This document shows positions 7,841-16,229 of a stretch of DNA of 48,411 bases, one piece after another. This DNA is from Carboxylicivirga sp. (lineage in GTDB: Bacteria > Bacteroidota > Bacteroidia > Bacteroidales > Marinilabiliaceae): the NCBI GenBank assembly GCA_025210475.1, contig JAOARW010000057.1, positions 1 to 48,411 of the forward strand. Direction: 5' to 3'. A model generated the notes under the pieces. It made no database searches and was not told the DNA's origin. It saw only the letters and a program-made list of their open reading frames with translations. The translations under genes and the position numbers were made by a program. Position 1 is the stretch's first letter. The number at the start of each line of letters is the position of its first letter.

Positions 7841-9787
7841 CTACTTTTGACTCTGTTTCATATTGGCAAAAGCCTGTAACATCTGGTTGATAATACAAGG
7901 ATCGATATGGTTATCGTGGTTACAGCCCTCATGATGTTCGGCAAACAATGAAAAGTTGAATGAATCATTTAATAGCAGTCCCATGCCGTTGGTTTCCTGC
8001 TTAGCCTGAAAAGCTTCGCCTTCGTATACCGTTCCCCAAATTTCAAGTTCCTTAAGTTTTAGAGGGTCGGTTTTAAGCGGATTAGCCGAGAAGATGGTAA
8101 AGTTGGCTTTCTTCCCTATCTCGATACTACCTATTTCATTTTCCTTACGCATGGCATGGGCGGCATCAATGGTGATGGCTTTAAAGGCTTCTTCGATGGT
8201 AACCGTCTCTTGTTGACCCACCACTTTTTCGCCCGATAAACCGATGCGATTAACAGCCGACCACACTAAAAACATAGGACGGGCTGGAGCCATTGGTGCA
8301 TCAGAGTGGAAGGATAGTTTTATATGACGATCTAGCACACTGCGGCCACGCGCCATTACCTCTGCTCTTTCGGGCCCAACACCTATTTCGGAGTAATTTT
8401 CGCCAAGTAAATGAACGTAAAAAGGATTTGAACTTATTTCAACTCCCAGTTTAGCTGCACGGTCAAGTTGTTCAATTTCCGAGAAGCCAAAATGATCAAG
8501 TCGAAAACGGTGATCGTAACGCGGATAGCGTTGCATCATGCCATCTAAAGTATTCAGGCAAACTTCCATTCCTAAATCACCAATTTGATGTACAATTAAC
8601 TGGTAGTCGTTTTTCCAGAAAGCCCAGGCTGATTTAGCAAAGTCTTCTGGTTTTTGAATCCACTCACCATGGTGTCCATCCAGATAACCATCTTTCATTT
8701 GCATCAGCTGCGAATAGATGGCTCCATCGGTAAACAGTTTAATTTGATCGGGCACCCACTTAACGTGTTTACTTTGATTTCGGGCTACCAATTCTTTTGC
8801 TTTACGAACGGCTAAATCGGCATCTTTGCCATTCATGTCGTAAATGGAATTTCCGGCCGGTATTAAATAATAATCGAAAGGCATTGGTCCATCTTCCAAC
8901 ACGCTAATCATCTGGTTAAGCATGGCATCATTTAACTGAACACCAGGATCGGCAGCAGCGGTTATACCTCCTGCATGCACATATTCACGGGTTCTGATAA
9001 GGCCTTTTTCGAACTGTTCGGGCGAACCAATAAGTGGAAACACACGCTCCATGACCATAAACACACCTTTTTCCCACACATGACCTTTAGCCCAGTCTGA
9101 CATGGCAGTGGCTTCTCCTTTGCCTTGCCAATCGGCTTCTTTATAACCTAATACTTCCAAGGCCTTGGAATTAAAGTAAAATTCGTGAACGGAACGTTGC
9201 CAAACGATAATAGGGCGAGTGGTCGAAATTTCGTCGAGCATGTCCTTATTTAAATCGCCATGAAAGTTCTTGTGGTAGCCCCAGGTAAAACACAGCTCAT
9301 TGGGATCTTCAATACTTTGTTCATATTCTTTTAAACGAGCCATGTAATTATCATGTCCTGTTACACCTTTTACATCGCCCCAAGGCAGTTGCCAATCAGC
9401 CGGTGTAATAAATTCTGCATTGGATACCAGTGCAAACAGCCAGAAATGCAGGTGTGGATCAATCAACCCCGGAGTAATTACCTTATTCTTAAAAGTTTTA
9501 TCGATTTGTACATTCCCGGCATCTTTAAATTTCTCCAATAATTCTTTTTTTGTACCTACATCCAGAATAATACCATCACGCACAGCTATAGCCGTTGCCG
9601 TTTCTTGTTTGGGCGACATGGTTACCACTTCTTTTGCTAAAAAAACAGTGATGCCTTGCGGAGGCGTTAAAGGCTTTTGATACAGGTTCTGTAGCGATTC
9701 AGCATTAGCTTCTTGTGCCTTTAGCTCAGGGATAAAAAATACCAAAGCGAATAGAAATAATACCAGTGTTTGCTTTTTATTCTTCAT
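7841..9787 (-). CDS. Exported YtcJ-like amidohydrolase (amidohydrolase family 3)
   Basis: A 648-residue protein with a signal peptide (about 1-25, ending ELKAQ) and the layout of YtcJ/AepA-like amidohydrolases: a beta-sandwich start around 45-80, metal ligands in GLIDPHLHFW (His112, His114), a long barrel with the segment LDHFGFSE, a late SFHSDAPMAP motif with the catalytic Asp, and a returning beta domain (GKKANFTIF). The last 35 residues add a His/Cys-rich stretch (EHHEGCNHDNH) not needed for the fold, again suggesting metal binding. It lies 12 bases downstream of the Gcw_chp-like gene and 58 bases upstream of the D-aminoacylase-like gene. Substrate unknown. Confidence 0.9.
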   Translation of the reverse strand: MKNKKQTLVLFLFALVFFIPELKAQEANAESLQNLYQKPLTPPQGITVFLAKEVVTMSPKQETATAIAVRDGIILDVGTKKELLEKFKDAGNVQIDKTFKNKVITPGLIDPHLHFWLFALVSNAEFITPADWQLPWGDVKGVTGHDNYMARLKEYEQSIEDPNELCFTWGYHKNFHGDLNKDMLDEISTTRPIIVWQRSVHEFYFNSKALEVLGYKEADWQGKGEATAMSDWAKGHVWEKGVFMVMERVFPLIGSPEQFEKGLIRTREYVHAGGITAAADPGVQLNDAMLNQMISVLEDGPMPFDYYLIPAGNSIYDMNGKDADLAVRKAKELVARNQSKHVKWVPDQIKLFTDGAIYSQLMQMKDGYLDGHHGEWIQKPEDFAKSAWAFWKNDYQLIVHQIGDLGMEVCLNTLDGMMQRYPRYDHRFRLDHFGFSEIEQLDRAAKLGVEISSNPFYVHLLGENYSEIGVGPERAEVMARGRSVLDRHIKLSFHSDAPMAPARPMFLVWSAVNRIGLSGEKVVGQQETVTIEEAFKAITIDAAHAMRKENEIGSIEIGKKANFTIFSANPLKTDPLKLKELEIWGTVYEGEAFQAKQETNGMGLLLNDSFNFSLFAEHHEGCNHDNHIDPCIINQMLQAFANMKQSQK

Positions 9788-9798
9788 TTTTATTGGGT

Positions 9799-10629
9799 TT
9801 AAATTTTACTCAATTGAATTAGATTAAGGGACACATGTAAATAAGCCCTTTCGGCCATTGGGTTAATATATGAACTAACCTTTACCGGAATCTGTACACG
9901 ATTATTGATGAGAAACTTTCTGCTTAATGTAATACCCAGGTTATTGATGCCGCCTGTGTCGCCATAAAAGTTATCTCCACTCATATCTGCCCAACTAAAT
10001 GCACCTCCAATGTGTGCCCTCACGTTCATCTGATTCCAGTTCCAGCTATGTCCCAGTTCCAGGTACTGGGAGTACCTCTGATCACCTCTTACCATAATCG
10101 TTTCATCATCATCCGATGGTTCTAAATATGTATCCCTACCAAATAAAAACGTTGCCGATCTGGCATCCCAGTTTTCTCTTTTGCCCAGCTGTACATCAAT
10201 AATAAAATCCAATAATCCACGCGTCGTTTTTCGATCAAAATCAAAGAGTCCACTTGGCTCAGGAATATCAGTAATACCAGACGAAAAGTTATAGTAGTAC
10301 TCCAGGTGAAAATCAACCTTAGGTAAATTGTAGATAATTATAAAGTCGGTTTCCTGATAGCTGCCATCTAATGATACTCCACCATACATACCAAATATCC
10401 AGCTGTTCCAAACATAACCACTGTTGGTGGCTATGGTGGGTGATGCTGATGAAATTAAGCCCCTAAAGTAGTTTTGTGTTTTCAGAGTAAAAGATAAGTC
10501 CCAGTGCGCTTGCTCCGAACTGGTTTCAAATAAACTATCTTTTAATATATTACTCTCGTTTTGCGCCAACAACTGACCGGTAAAACACAACAGACCAATT
10601 GATAATAAAAATAGCTTTATATGTTTCAT
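9799..10629 (-). CDS. Predicted outer-membrane protein, Gcw_chp (TIGR02001)-like
   Basis: A 276-residue protein with a signal peptide (1-22, ending LLAQ). The remainder alternates aromatic and polar residues as in a beta-barrel. The segment LSFTLKTQNYFRGLISSASP, followed by a Gly-rich stretch and FHLEYYYNF, resembles the Gcw_chp group of outer-membrane proteins of unknown function. Eight bases separate it from the upstream MetA-like gene and 11 from the YtcJ-like gene, so it is surely in the same transcript. A role as a channel delivering the substrate of the hydrolases is an inference. The family assignment is moderate. Confidence 0.7.
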   Translation of the reverse strand: MKHIKLFLLSIGLLCFTGQLLAQNESNILKDSLFETSSEQAHWDLSFTLKTQNYFRGLISSASPTIATNSGYVWNSWIFGMYGGVSLDGSYQETDFIIIYNLPKVDFHLEYYYNFSSGITDIPEPSGLFDFDRKTTRGLLDFIIDVQLGKRENWDARSATFLFGRDTYLEPSDDDETIMVRGDQRYSQYLELGHSWNWNQMNVRAHIGGAFSWADMSGDNFYGDTGGINNLGITLSRKFLINNRVQIPVKVSSYINPMAERAYLHVSLNLIQLSKI

Positions 10630-10637
10630 CTTATAAC

Positions 10638-11423
10638 CTATTTAGGAAACAACAACACCAGGTTAATTCTAAAACCCCAATCGGTCTTACTCTTGTTGCT
10701 ATAAATCATTTTAGGCCCTGCGCCAACCTGTATCATTTGCTTGTTAATACTAAGCACCTGGTTGGCATAAATACCAGCAAAACCAAAAATTAAATCGGCA
10801 TCCCAGTTTTGGGTATTCTCCGAAGCAATGGCAACCGATAATCCTTTGCCGACGGTTTTTGAAATAAAAGGTTGAAAAAAGGTGGCATTAATATCGCTAC
10901 GATCGTCGTTACCGGCATAAGATACCAAATGGTTGGCCAGCATACCGTATACCAATGTGCCCTGCATTTTTAGGACCACAGCAGTAGGTCCAATGGCCCA
11001 TTTCTCAAGTCCGATTTCTTTATTGGTGGCGGTAGGAAACATGAGCACAGGGCCTACTCCCCAAACTACCCCGCCTGAAGTAGGTGCTTTTGGTGAGAAG
11101 AATAAGCTTTGAACAATGTCTGCCATTCCTGTTTGACTGCTTCCATCAACAATTACATCTTTTTGCGAAACAATTGGCACGATGGTTCGACTAATCATAT
11201 TCCAGTTTTCGCCGATTGAAACAGGAATAACCGGCTGGGCATTTAAGGTGTATTTAAATCCTTCGTTGGGACCAACGCCATAGTCGAAATTGTTTTGAAA
11301 AGGAACACTGATTAGTGATGCAACCGGGTTGGCCAATTGTGTTGCTAGCTCATCTTTTGATTGAGCACGACAGACCATGCCTGCCGCCATCAATCCAAGG
11401 AGCACAATAATTTTGCTCTTCAT
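10638..11423 (-). CDS. Predicted outer-membrane transporter (phenol MetA pathway-like)
   Basis: A 261-residue protein with a signal peptide (1-20, ending CRAQ). It resembles the Phenol_MetA_deg/'neuromedin U' annotation group: LANPVASLISVPFQNNFD at the start, QPVIPVSIG, then WGVGPVLMFPTAT, a motif typical of this family, and FGFRINLVLLFPK-like closing strand residues (here WGFRINLVLL). Such proteins are predicted barrel-type channels of the outer membrane, without a settled substrate. It is the first gene of the hydrolase operon. A strong inverted repeat lies 53 bases upstream of its start (11476-11506). Confidence 0.8.
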   Translation of the reverse strand: MKSKIIVLLGLMAAGMVCRAQSKDELATQLANPVASLISVPFQNNFDYGVGPNEGFKYTLNAQPVIPVSIGENWNMISRTIVPIVSQKDVIVDGSSQTGMADIVQSLFFSPKAPTSGGVVWGVGPVLMFPTATNKEIGLEKWAIGPTAVVLKMQGTLVYGMLANHLVSYAGNDDRSDINATFFQPFISKTVGKGLSVAIASENTQNWDADLIFGFAGIYANQVLSINKQMIQVGAGPKMIYSNKSKTDWGFRINLVLLFPK

Positions 11424-11461
11424 TGATTTAGTGATTAAGTAGTGGTTAAAATAATTAAGTA

Positions 11462-11506
11462 TAAAAGTAGTAAAATTACCGAATTTATTAGTTAAAAATT
11501 CGGTAA
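11462..11506 (-). promoter_or_regulatory. Operator-like inverted repeat and weak promoter before the hydrolase operon
   Basis: TTACCGAATTT at 11476-11486 is perfectly repeated in reverse complement at 11496-11506, with a 9-nt centre. On the minus strand it is followed by TACTTTTA (11469-11462), one base off the -7 consensus TAnnTTTG. The dyad would then cover about -14 to -44 of that promoter, the position of a repressor site. No -33 TTTG was found. It could instead be a leader hairpin, as a TTTTA follows it. Confidence 0.45.
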
Positions 11507-11626
11507 AAAAACAGCAACTCTTACATAGCTTATCGGACAGCCAATGCCTAATGTAATGAAGTCATAGTAAGCACCCTTAATAAAGCGCACTTCTGCCCTA
11601 TTACGAACTAAAGCGAAAACGCAACT

Positions 11627-11980
11627 CAGCTCTATTTACAAACACCAACTACAGGAGGAGATGCAACTTAGCTCCTTTGAACATACTCCAACCAAAGGCG
11701 AAACCTTTAAGTAGCTCTATTTACAAGTTCCAACCGTGGGCGGAAAACCAAAATAGCACCTGGGATCACACTCCCTCCAGGGTCGAAACCATAAACAAGT
11801 TCTATTTGTAAGCTCCAACCACAGGTAGAGAGCCAAATCAACTCCTTTGACCATACTCCAAGCAAAGGCGAAACCATAAAATAGTTCTGGTTATAAACTC
11901 CCACCAAGGGCGGAAGGTCAAAATAGCATCTGGAATCATACTCCCACCAAAGGTGAAACCACAAAATAGCTCTAATTAAC
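11627..11980. repeat. Degenerate tandem repeat, about 8 units of 42-43 bp
   Basis: Units begin with a variant of TAGCTC at 11627, 11669, 11712, 11754, 11797, 11840, 11882 and 11924, with a partial ninth at 11967. Two alternating types occur: one with TCTATTTACAAG then TCCAACC, the other with a CTCC or TGG variant, then CATACTCC and AAAGGCGAAACC, giving a higher-order period of about 85 bp. Lengths of 42 and 43 break any reading frame, so I treat it as non-coding. The repeats touch each other without spacers, so it is not a CRISPR array. Confidence 0.8.
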
Positions 11981-12658
11981 ATGTGTGTATATTAAAACAA
12001 GTCAAGCCTTGGTTTGATAAGGTAAGAGTGCTATGTATTAGGATAGGTCAATGGCCTATTATTACATTATATTAGATTTCAGACCTGAAAGGTCGTTACG
12101 TGATGATTACGTTGGTACTTAAATAAGGTGTCGGACTTTCAGTTCTTTAGGTACTTTTGGCATTTCCAGCAGGTCTTCGACCTGCGCTAATACGCATTGC
12201 TCTTTCAGATCAACATCTAATATTTTTTCAATTAATAGCCCATCGACAATGCTCAGGGAATACCTTCGAAGAACTCAGGGTATGTACATCGATTGTGCTT
12301 CAACAAGCTCAGCATCTTTTTCAGGTAGGGGTTGTGGTATGAGCTAATGGCTATCAGCCAGTGGGCAGTAACATTTAATTGGATAGTAGCATAGTAAGGC
12401 CAAAATTGTAGAAAGCATGATAATAGTCATAAGTAATTGTATTGGCACAGGTTTTGATTATCAAGGAAATACCTTCTGAAATGAAATTACCTTTTGTTTG
12501 AGTATGTGGGGATGGTTCGGGTAATAAGAAAGGCTATGAATACCTGCCCCATTGTATGAAAAAAGAATCGATTGATAGGATCATTCTTTTACAATTTCAT
12601 TCAATAAACCATGCCTGGGATACTTTGGTAAGCTCACAGGCAATTAAAATTAGTTAGT
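11981..12658. other. Gene-free stretch with REP-like hairpins
   Basis: No convincing gene. Short hairpins with nearly no loop occur at 12082-12094 (GACCT-GAA-AGGTC), 12169-12185 (GCAGGTC-TTC-GACCTGC) and 12348-12360 (TGGCT-ATC-AGCCA), and a CTTCAACAAGCTCAG motif lies at 12299-12313. The last hairpin, AAAAGAAT at 12561-12568 with its complement at 12583-12590, has T-runs and could stop transcription. A weak sigma-54-like sequence (TGGCAC-N7-TGAT) starts at 12443. Together with the tandem repeats, the gene-free span covers 11424-12658. Confidence 0.55.
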
Positions 12659-13390
12659 ATGATACAAATACCTTTTTCAAAATTTCGCAACAGCGATTTT
12701 TCGTTTCTAGTAATACAGCTGATTGCCATCCTTTCGAAGTTTAGTGCCGAAGTGCGTGCTTCATTATCAATCGACATTATTTACATTGCCCTGATGCAGC
12801 GTAAACCAGATATTGATCTGGCACTTGATAAAAACAGAAAAAATCCTCACACCAATGAGGTGGAAACACGCGACAATGATCGCGACGATGCCATTTTAGC
12901 TTTTAAGCATTATCTTTTATATTGCTCGAAACAACAGGACGGAGCCATTAGAGCGGCCGCTGAAAGGCTGATTGATTCATTGCAAACCATCGGCTGGAGT
13001 CTGCAACAGTCGAGTAATAACGAGCAAAGCAAGCAGGTTAAGGCTTTTATTGCCGAAGTGGATAATCAAGCACATTTAAGCAACGCATTAACCGTTTGCT
13101 CATGCGAGCCTATGTATGATCGCATCAAAAGCACACAAAGCTCCTTTGATGAAATATTGGAGAAGTTTAATGCTGCCGAATCACAAATAAAAACTATTGA
13201 TCCGGCACAGGAAAAAGCGTGGATTCGTCAAACTATCGATGAATTACTGTTGGAAATAAACTACCATGCACGTAAAAACAGTTCAGGCGAAGCACAAACC
13301 ATTGCTTCAGAAGTGGATGCTTTAGTGGATAATCTCAATACCGTGATTCGCTCGCGCCACACCCGTGCCAAAAATATGGCTGAACAATAA
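12659..13390 (+). CDS. DUF6261-like protein, function unknown
   Basis: A 243-residue soluble, mostly helical protein without signal peptide. Features seen: a conserved-looking DNDRDDAILAFKHYLLY around residues 71-87, then helices with AAERLIDSLQTIGW, and a C-terminal ELLLEINYHARKN. The pattern of a central Arg-Asp motif followed by helical repeats and a final dimerisation-like helix resembles the DUF6261 group common in Bacteroidota, but I cannot confirm this without a profile search. It is monocistronic: a 1.2-kb gene-free region precedes it and a terminator follows 40 bases downstream. Function unknown. Confidence 0.7.
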   Translation: MIQIPFSKFRNSDFSFLVIQLIAILSKFSAEVRASLSIDIIYIALMQRKPDIDLALDKNRKNPHTNEVETRDNDRDDAILAFKHYLLYCSKQQDGAIRAAAERLIDSLQTIGWSLQQSSNNEQSKQVKAFIAEVDNQAHLSNALTVCSCEPMYDRIKSTQSSFDEILEKFNAAESQIKTIDPAQEKAWIRQTIDELLLEINYHARKNSSGEAQTIASEVDALVDNLNTVIRSRHTRAKNMAEQ

Positions 13391-13430
13391 ACCATATTCA
13401 ATTAATAATTAATTGTAAAAGAATGCAAAG

Positions 13431-13459
13431 AAGGCTATCTGGATTTAGGTAGCCTTTTT
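13431..13459 (+). terminator. Intrinsic terminator after the DUF6261-like gene
   Basis: AAGGCTA (13431-13437) pairs with TAGCCTT (13450-13456) around a 12-nt loop and runs into a T-tract. Confidence 0.8.
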
Positions 13460-13565
13460 GTTGTATTTAATTCAGAATGCCGAAAATCGCCAACTCAATA
13501 TTACCTCTGCTTTAGTTAAAGTGATTATTTTGTATAATTGTTATAAACAATTATTGCCAAACCGT

Positions 13566-14543
13566 ATGTTGCAATTTAAAATCACTAAAACAGAATCTCA
13601 ACTAAATGAATTAGCGACCCAATTGGGTGGGGTCATTGAGAATAATATCATGTCGATCCCGAAACATCTGGGTAAGGGTCAGATTTCTAGAAACCAGCTA
13701 AGCAAAGGCATCATCCTACAGGATGGGGAGTTTAATTTATTTCAGGATTTTATAATTAACCGTCAGGTAGATGAAGATGAAAGCATCCATCATTTCTCTT
13801 TAATATACGTCTTTAATCAGCCCAATTATATCTATACGCAAGATGAAACTGCCGAAGCCGGCATTCAGAATTATCTCTTATTCTTTAATAAGCACTATTC
13901 CTACAGCAATATTGTTCCGGCCTTTACCAGGTTTAAGCAAATTCAATTGTTTGTTAATGTGGAAAAAATCAAGTCGCTGTGCAATTATTATAATTTGCCG
14001 CCCGAAATTAACCTTCAACTGATGAAAAATGATCAGTGGTGCTATAAGTTTCCGTTTACACCCGAAGTACAAAAAGTACTGCATCAGTTGTCCAGTTATC
14101 AGATTGATGATGCTTTTTCCAGGGGGTATATGATCAATAAATCAGAAGAATTGATCATGTTAGCACTTGAGCAGATATTTAAAGAACACAGGCACAAATC
14201 AAGTAGGACTAGTTTTATACATCAGGATGACCTCGACACCATTTACGAGGCCGAAAAAATGCTGCTTAAATCAAAAGATGAGAGCATTAAAATATCGGAG
14301 TTATCAGATAGGCTTTCTATTGGAATACGCAAACTCCAAAGACTGTTTAAGGCCTATCATGGGCTTGACATGACCAGTTACCGCAAACAGATTCGTATGG
14401 AACAGGCCCGACAAATGATTCTGGAACAACGCCTGTCCATTGCTGACATTAGCTTTAAGATGGGATATACCTCAACAAGTCACTTTTCAAAAATCTTTAA
14501 AGATCAATTTGGTTATTCTCCATCAAGCTTACTGAATAAATAG
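13566..14543 (+). CDS. AraC family transcriptional regulator
   Basis: A 325-residue regulator counted from the ATG at 13566; the frame is open further upstream, but that part overlaps the preceding terminator. The C-terminal 100 residues are a double helix-turn-helix of the AraC/XylS type: IKISELSDRLSIGIRKLQRLFK for the first helix pair and SIADISFKMGYTSTSHFSKIFK followed by FGYSPSSL for the second. The N-terminal 220 residues show no recognised ligand domain. The gene lies 133 bases upstream of the sulfatase on the same strand with promoter-like sequence in between, so it probably controls the sulfatase, perhaps together with itself. Confidence 0.88.
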   Translation: MLQFKITKTESQLNELATQLGGVIENNIMSIPKHLGKGQISRNQLSKGIILQDGEFNLFQDFIINRQVDEDESIHHFSLIYVFNQPNYIYTQDETAEAGIQNYLLFFNKHYSYSNIVPAFTRFKQIQLFVNVEKIKSLCNYYNLPPEINLQLMKNDQWCYKFPFTPEVQKVLHQLSSYQIDDAFSRGYMINKSEELIMLALEQIFKEHRHKSSRTSFIHQDDLDTIYEAEKMLLKSKDESIKISELSDRLSIGIRKLQRLFKAYHGLDMTSYRKQIRMEQARQMILEQRLSIADISFKMGYTSTSHFSKIFKDQFGYSPSSLLNK

Positions 14544-14573
14544 GCTCAAGATACGCTTGTCGCATTCACGATA

Positions 14574-14624
14574 GTTACAGTCACTTTCGTTACACAATCG
14601 TAGCGTGCACTCACCATATCTTTG
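14574..14624 (+). promoter_or_regulatory. Candidate sulfatase promoter with AraC-type direct repeats
   Basis: TATCTTTG at 14617-14624 matches the Bacteroidota -7 consensus. No good -33 TTTG is present; instead two direct repeats GTTACA start at 14574 and 14589 (15-bp spacing), the second ending 22 bases before the -7 element. An activator bound there would sit at the -33 region, the usual place for AraC-type activators. Confidence 0.45.
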
Positions 14625-14676
14625 TCATGATTTCAAAAGTTAACACTGAATATTAATGACAATAAACAAAAATGGT

Positions 14677-16218
14677 ATGAAAAAGACTGTATTCTATTTA
14701 TTACTGACCACACTCCTTCCTCTTGTCGCATTTACACAAAAAAGCAACAAGCCAAACATTTTAGTTATCATGGCCGATGATATTGGCATATCTAACCTTA
14801 GCTATAACAACAAAGGCATGATGGGCTATACGACACCCAATATCGATCGCATTGCCAACGAAGGGGTACAATTTACCGATTACTATGCCGAACAGTCATG
14901 TACGGCCGGACGATCAGCATTTATTACCGGGCAGATGCCTGTAAGAACAGGTTTGACCAAAGTTGGTTTGCCTGGAGCTGATTTAGGTATTCGAAAGGAA
15001 GATCCCACATTGGCAACATTATTAAAACCTTATGGTTATGCCACCGGACAATTTGGTAAAAACCATTTGGGCGATAAAGATGAATTTCTGCCAACAGAAC
15101 ATGGGTTTGATGAGTTTTTTGGAAATCTTTATCACTTAAATGCCGAGGAAGCACCAGAGCATTCCAACTATCCACAAAATCCGGAGTTCAGAGAAAGATT
15201 TGGCCCTAGAGGTGTTATTAAATCCAATGCCGACGGTAAAGTTCAGGACACAGGTCCGCTTACCAAAAAACGCATGGAGACCATCGATCAGGAATTTTTA
15301 GATGCCACAATGGAATTTATTGAGCGTAAAGAAGACGAAGAAACACCTTGGTTTGTGTGGTTTAATCCGTCGCGCATGCATTACCACACTCACGTACCGG
15401 ACGAATACAAAGGCAAGTCGGGCTTAAACGTCTATGCGGACGGTATGATTCAGCACGATGATCAGATTGGCATATTACTGAATAAATTAGATGAGTTAGA
15501 TATTTCAGAAAATACGATTGTTATTTACACAACCGATAACGGTGTACACTTTAACATGTGGCCCGATGGAGGAATAACACCTTTCCGTGGCGAGAAAAAC
15601 ACGAACTGGGAAGGGGCTTATCGCGTTCCGTTTGCCATGCGCTGGCCCGAAAAAATTAAAGCCGGCAAGGTGGAAAACGGCATTACATCGCACACCGATT
15701 GGTTACCAACATTAATGGCTGCCGTAGGCGAGCATAATATTAAAGACAAACTTAAAAGAGGTCATCAGGTTGGCGACATGACCTATAAGGTTCACATCGA
15801 TGGGTATAACCTGTTGCCCAACCTTATGGGCGATAACACAGAAAAAGAATGGCCCAGACAAGAGTTCTTTTACTGGAGTGACGATGGAGATCTGGTAGCC
15901 TACCGATACGACCGATGGAAGTTAGTTTTTATGGAGCAAAAAGCCCATCAATTCAGGGTTTGGATGGAGCCTTTCACAGCCCTGCGCGTTCCTTTAATCT
16001 TTGATTTAAGGATGGATCCCTACGAGAGAGCTTCAACCGATGCCAATGGTTATTACGAATGGATGGAGCGTGTTGCTCAGTTCTTAGCAGTTCCGGCACA
16101 GGTTAAAGTTGGTGAAATGATCGAAACCTTTAAGGAATTTCCACCGCGCCAAAAACCAGCTAAGTTTAATTTGGAAGATGTAATGAACAACATGATGAAT
16201 ACACCTTCGAATAATTGA
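14677..16218 (+). CDS. Exported sulfatase (type I, formylglycine-dependent)
   Basis: A 513-residue arylsulfatase-type enzyme starting at the ATG followed by a signal peptide (MKKTVFYLLLTT..., cleaved near AFTQ); a start 21 bases upstream is also possible. Asp34-Asp35 in MADDIG are metal ligands and Cys75 in SCTAGR is the Cys of the CxAxR motif that must be oxidised to formylglycine. GKNHLGD and YTTDNGVH supply further active-site residues. It should desulfate an unknown sulfated glycan or small ester outside the cytoplasm. The maturase (anSME) is not in the window. Regulation by the AraC-type neighbour is inferred. Confidence 0.93.
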   Translation: MKKTVFYLLLTTLLPLVAFTQKSNKPNILVIMADDIGISNLSYNNKGMMGYTTPNIDRIANEGVQFTDYYAEQSCTAGRSAFITGQMPVRTGLTKVGLPGADLGIRKEDPTLATLLKPYGYATGQFGKNHLGDKDEFLPTEHGFDEFFGNLYHLNAEEAPEHSNYPQNPEFRERFGPRGVIKSNADGKVQDTGPLTKKRMETIDQEFLDATMEFIERKEDEETPWFVWFNPSRMHYHTHVPDEYKGKSGLNVYADGMIQHDDQIGILLNKLDELDISENTIVIYTTDNGVHFNMWPDGGITPFRGEKNTNWEGAYRVPFAMRWPEKIKAGKVENGITSHTDWLPTLMAAVGEHNIKDKLKRGHQVGDMTYKVHIDGYNLLPNLMGDNTEKEWPRQEFFYWSDDGDLVAYRYDRWKLVFMEQKAHQFRVWMEPFTALRVPLIFDLRMDPYERASTDANGYYEWMERVAQFLAVPAQVKVGEMIETFKEFPPRQKPAKFNLEDVMNNMMNTPSNN

Positions 16219-16229
16219 TTTTACCATTT

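Noticed and set aside
3562..11423. Hydantoin, urease or dihydroorotase pathway
   Set aside because: The amidohydrolases are exported and belong to other subfamilies, and no carbamoylase, urease subunit or pyrimidine gene accompanies them.
11627..11980. CRISPR array
   Set aside because: Units are contiguous and diverged, there are no unique spacers, and no cas genes are in the window.
11707..11982. 91-codon minus-strand frame across the tandem repeats
   Set aside because: Repeat units of 42 and 43 bp shift the frame, composition is abnormal (many Trp, Leu, Pro), and there is no ribosome site or promoter; the frame is a by-product of the repeats.
12157..12342. 61-codon plus-strand frame in the gene-free stretch
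   Set aside because: It runs through a REP-like hairpin and CTTCAACAAGCTCAG-type repeat sequence and has no protein-like features.
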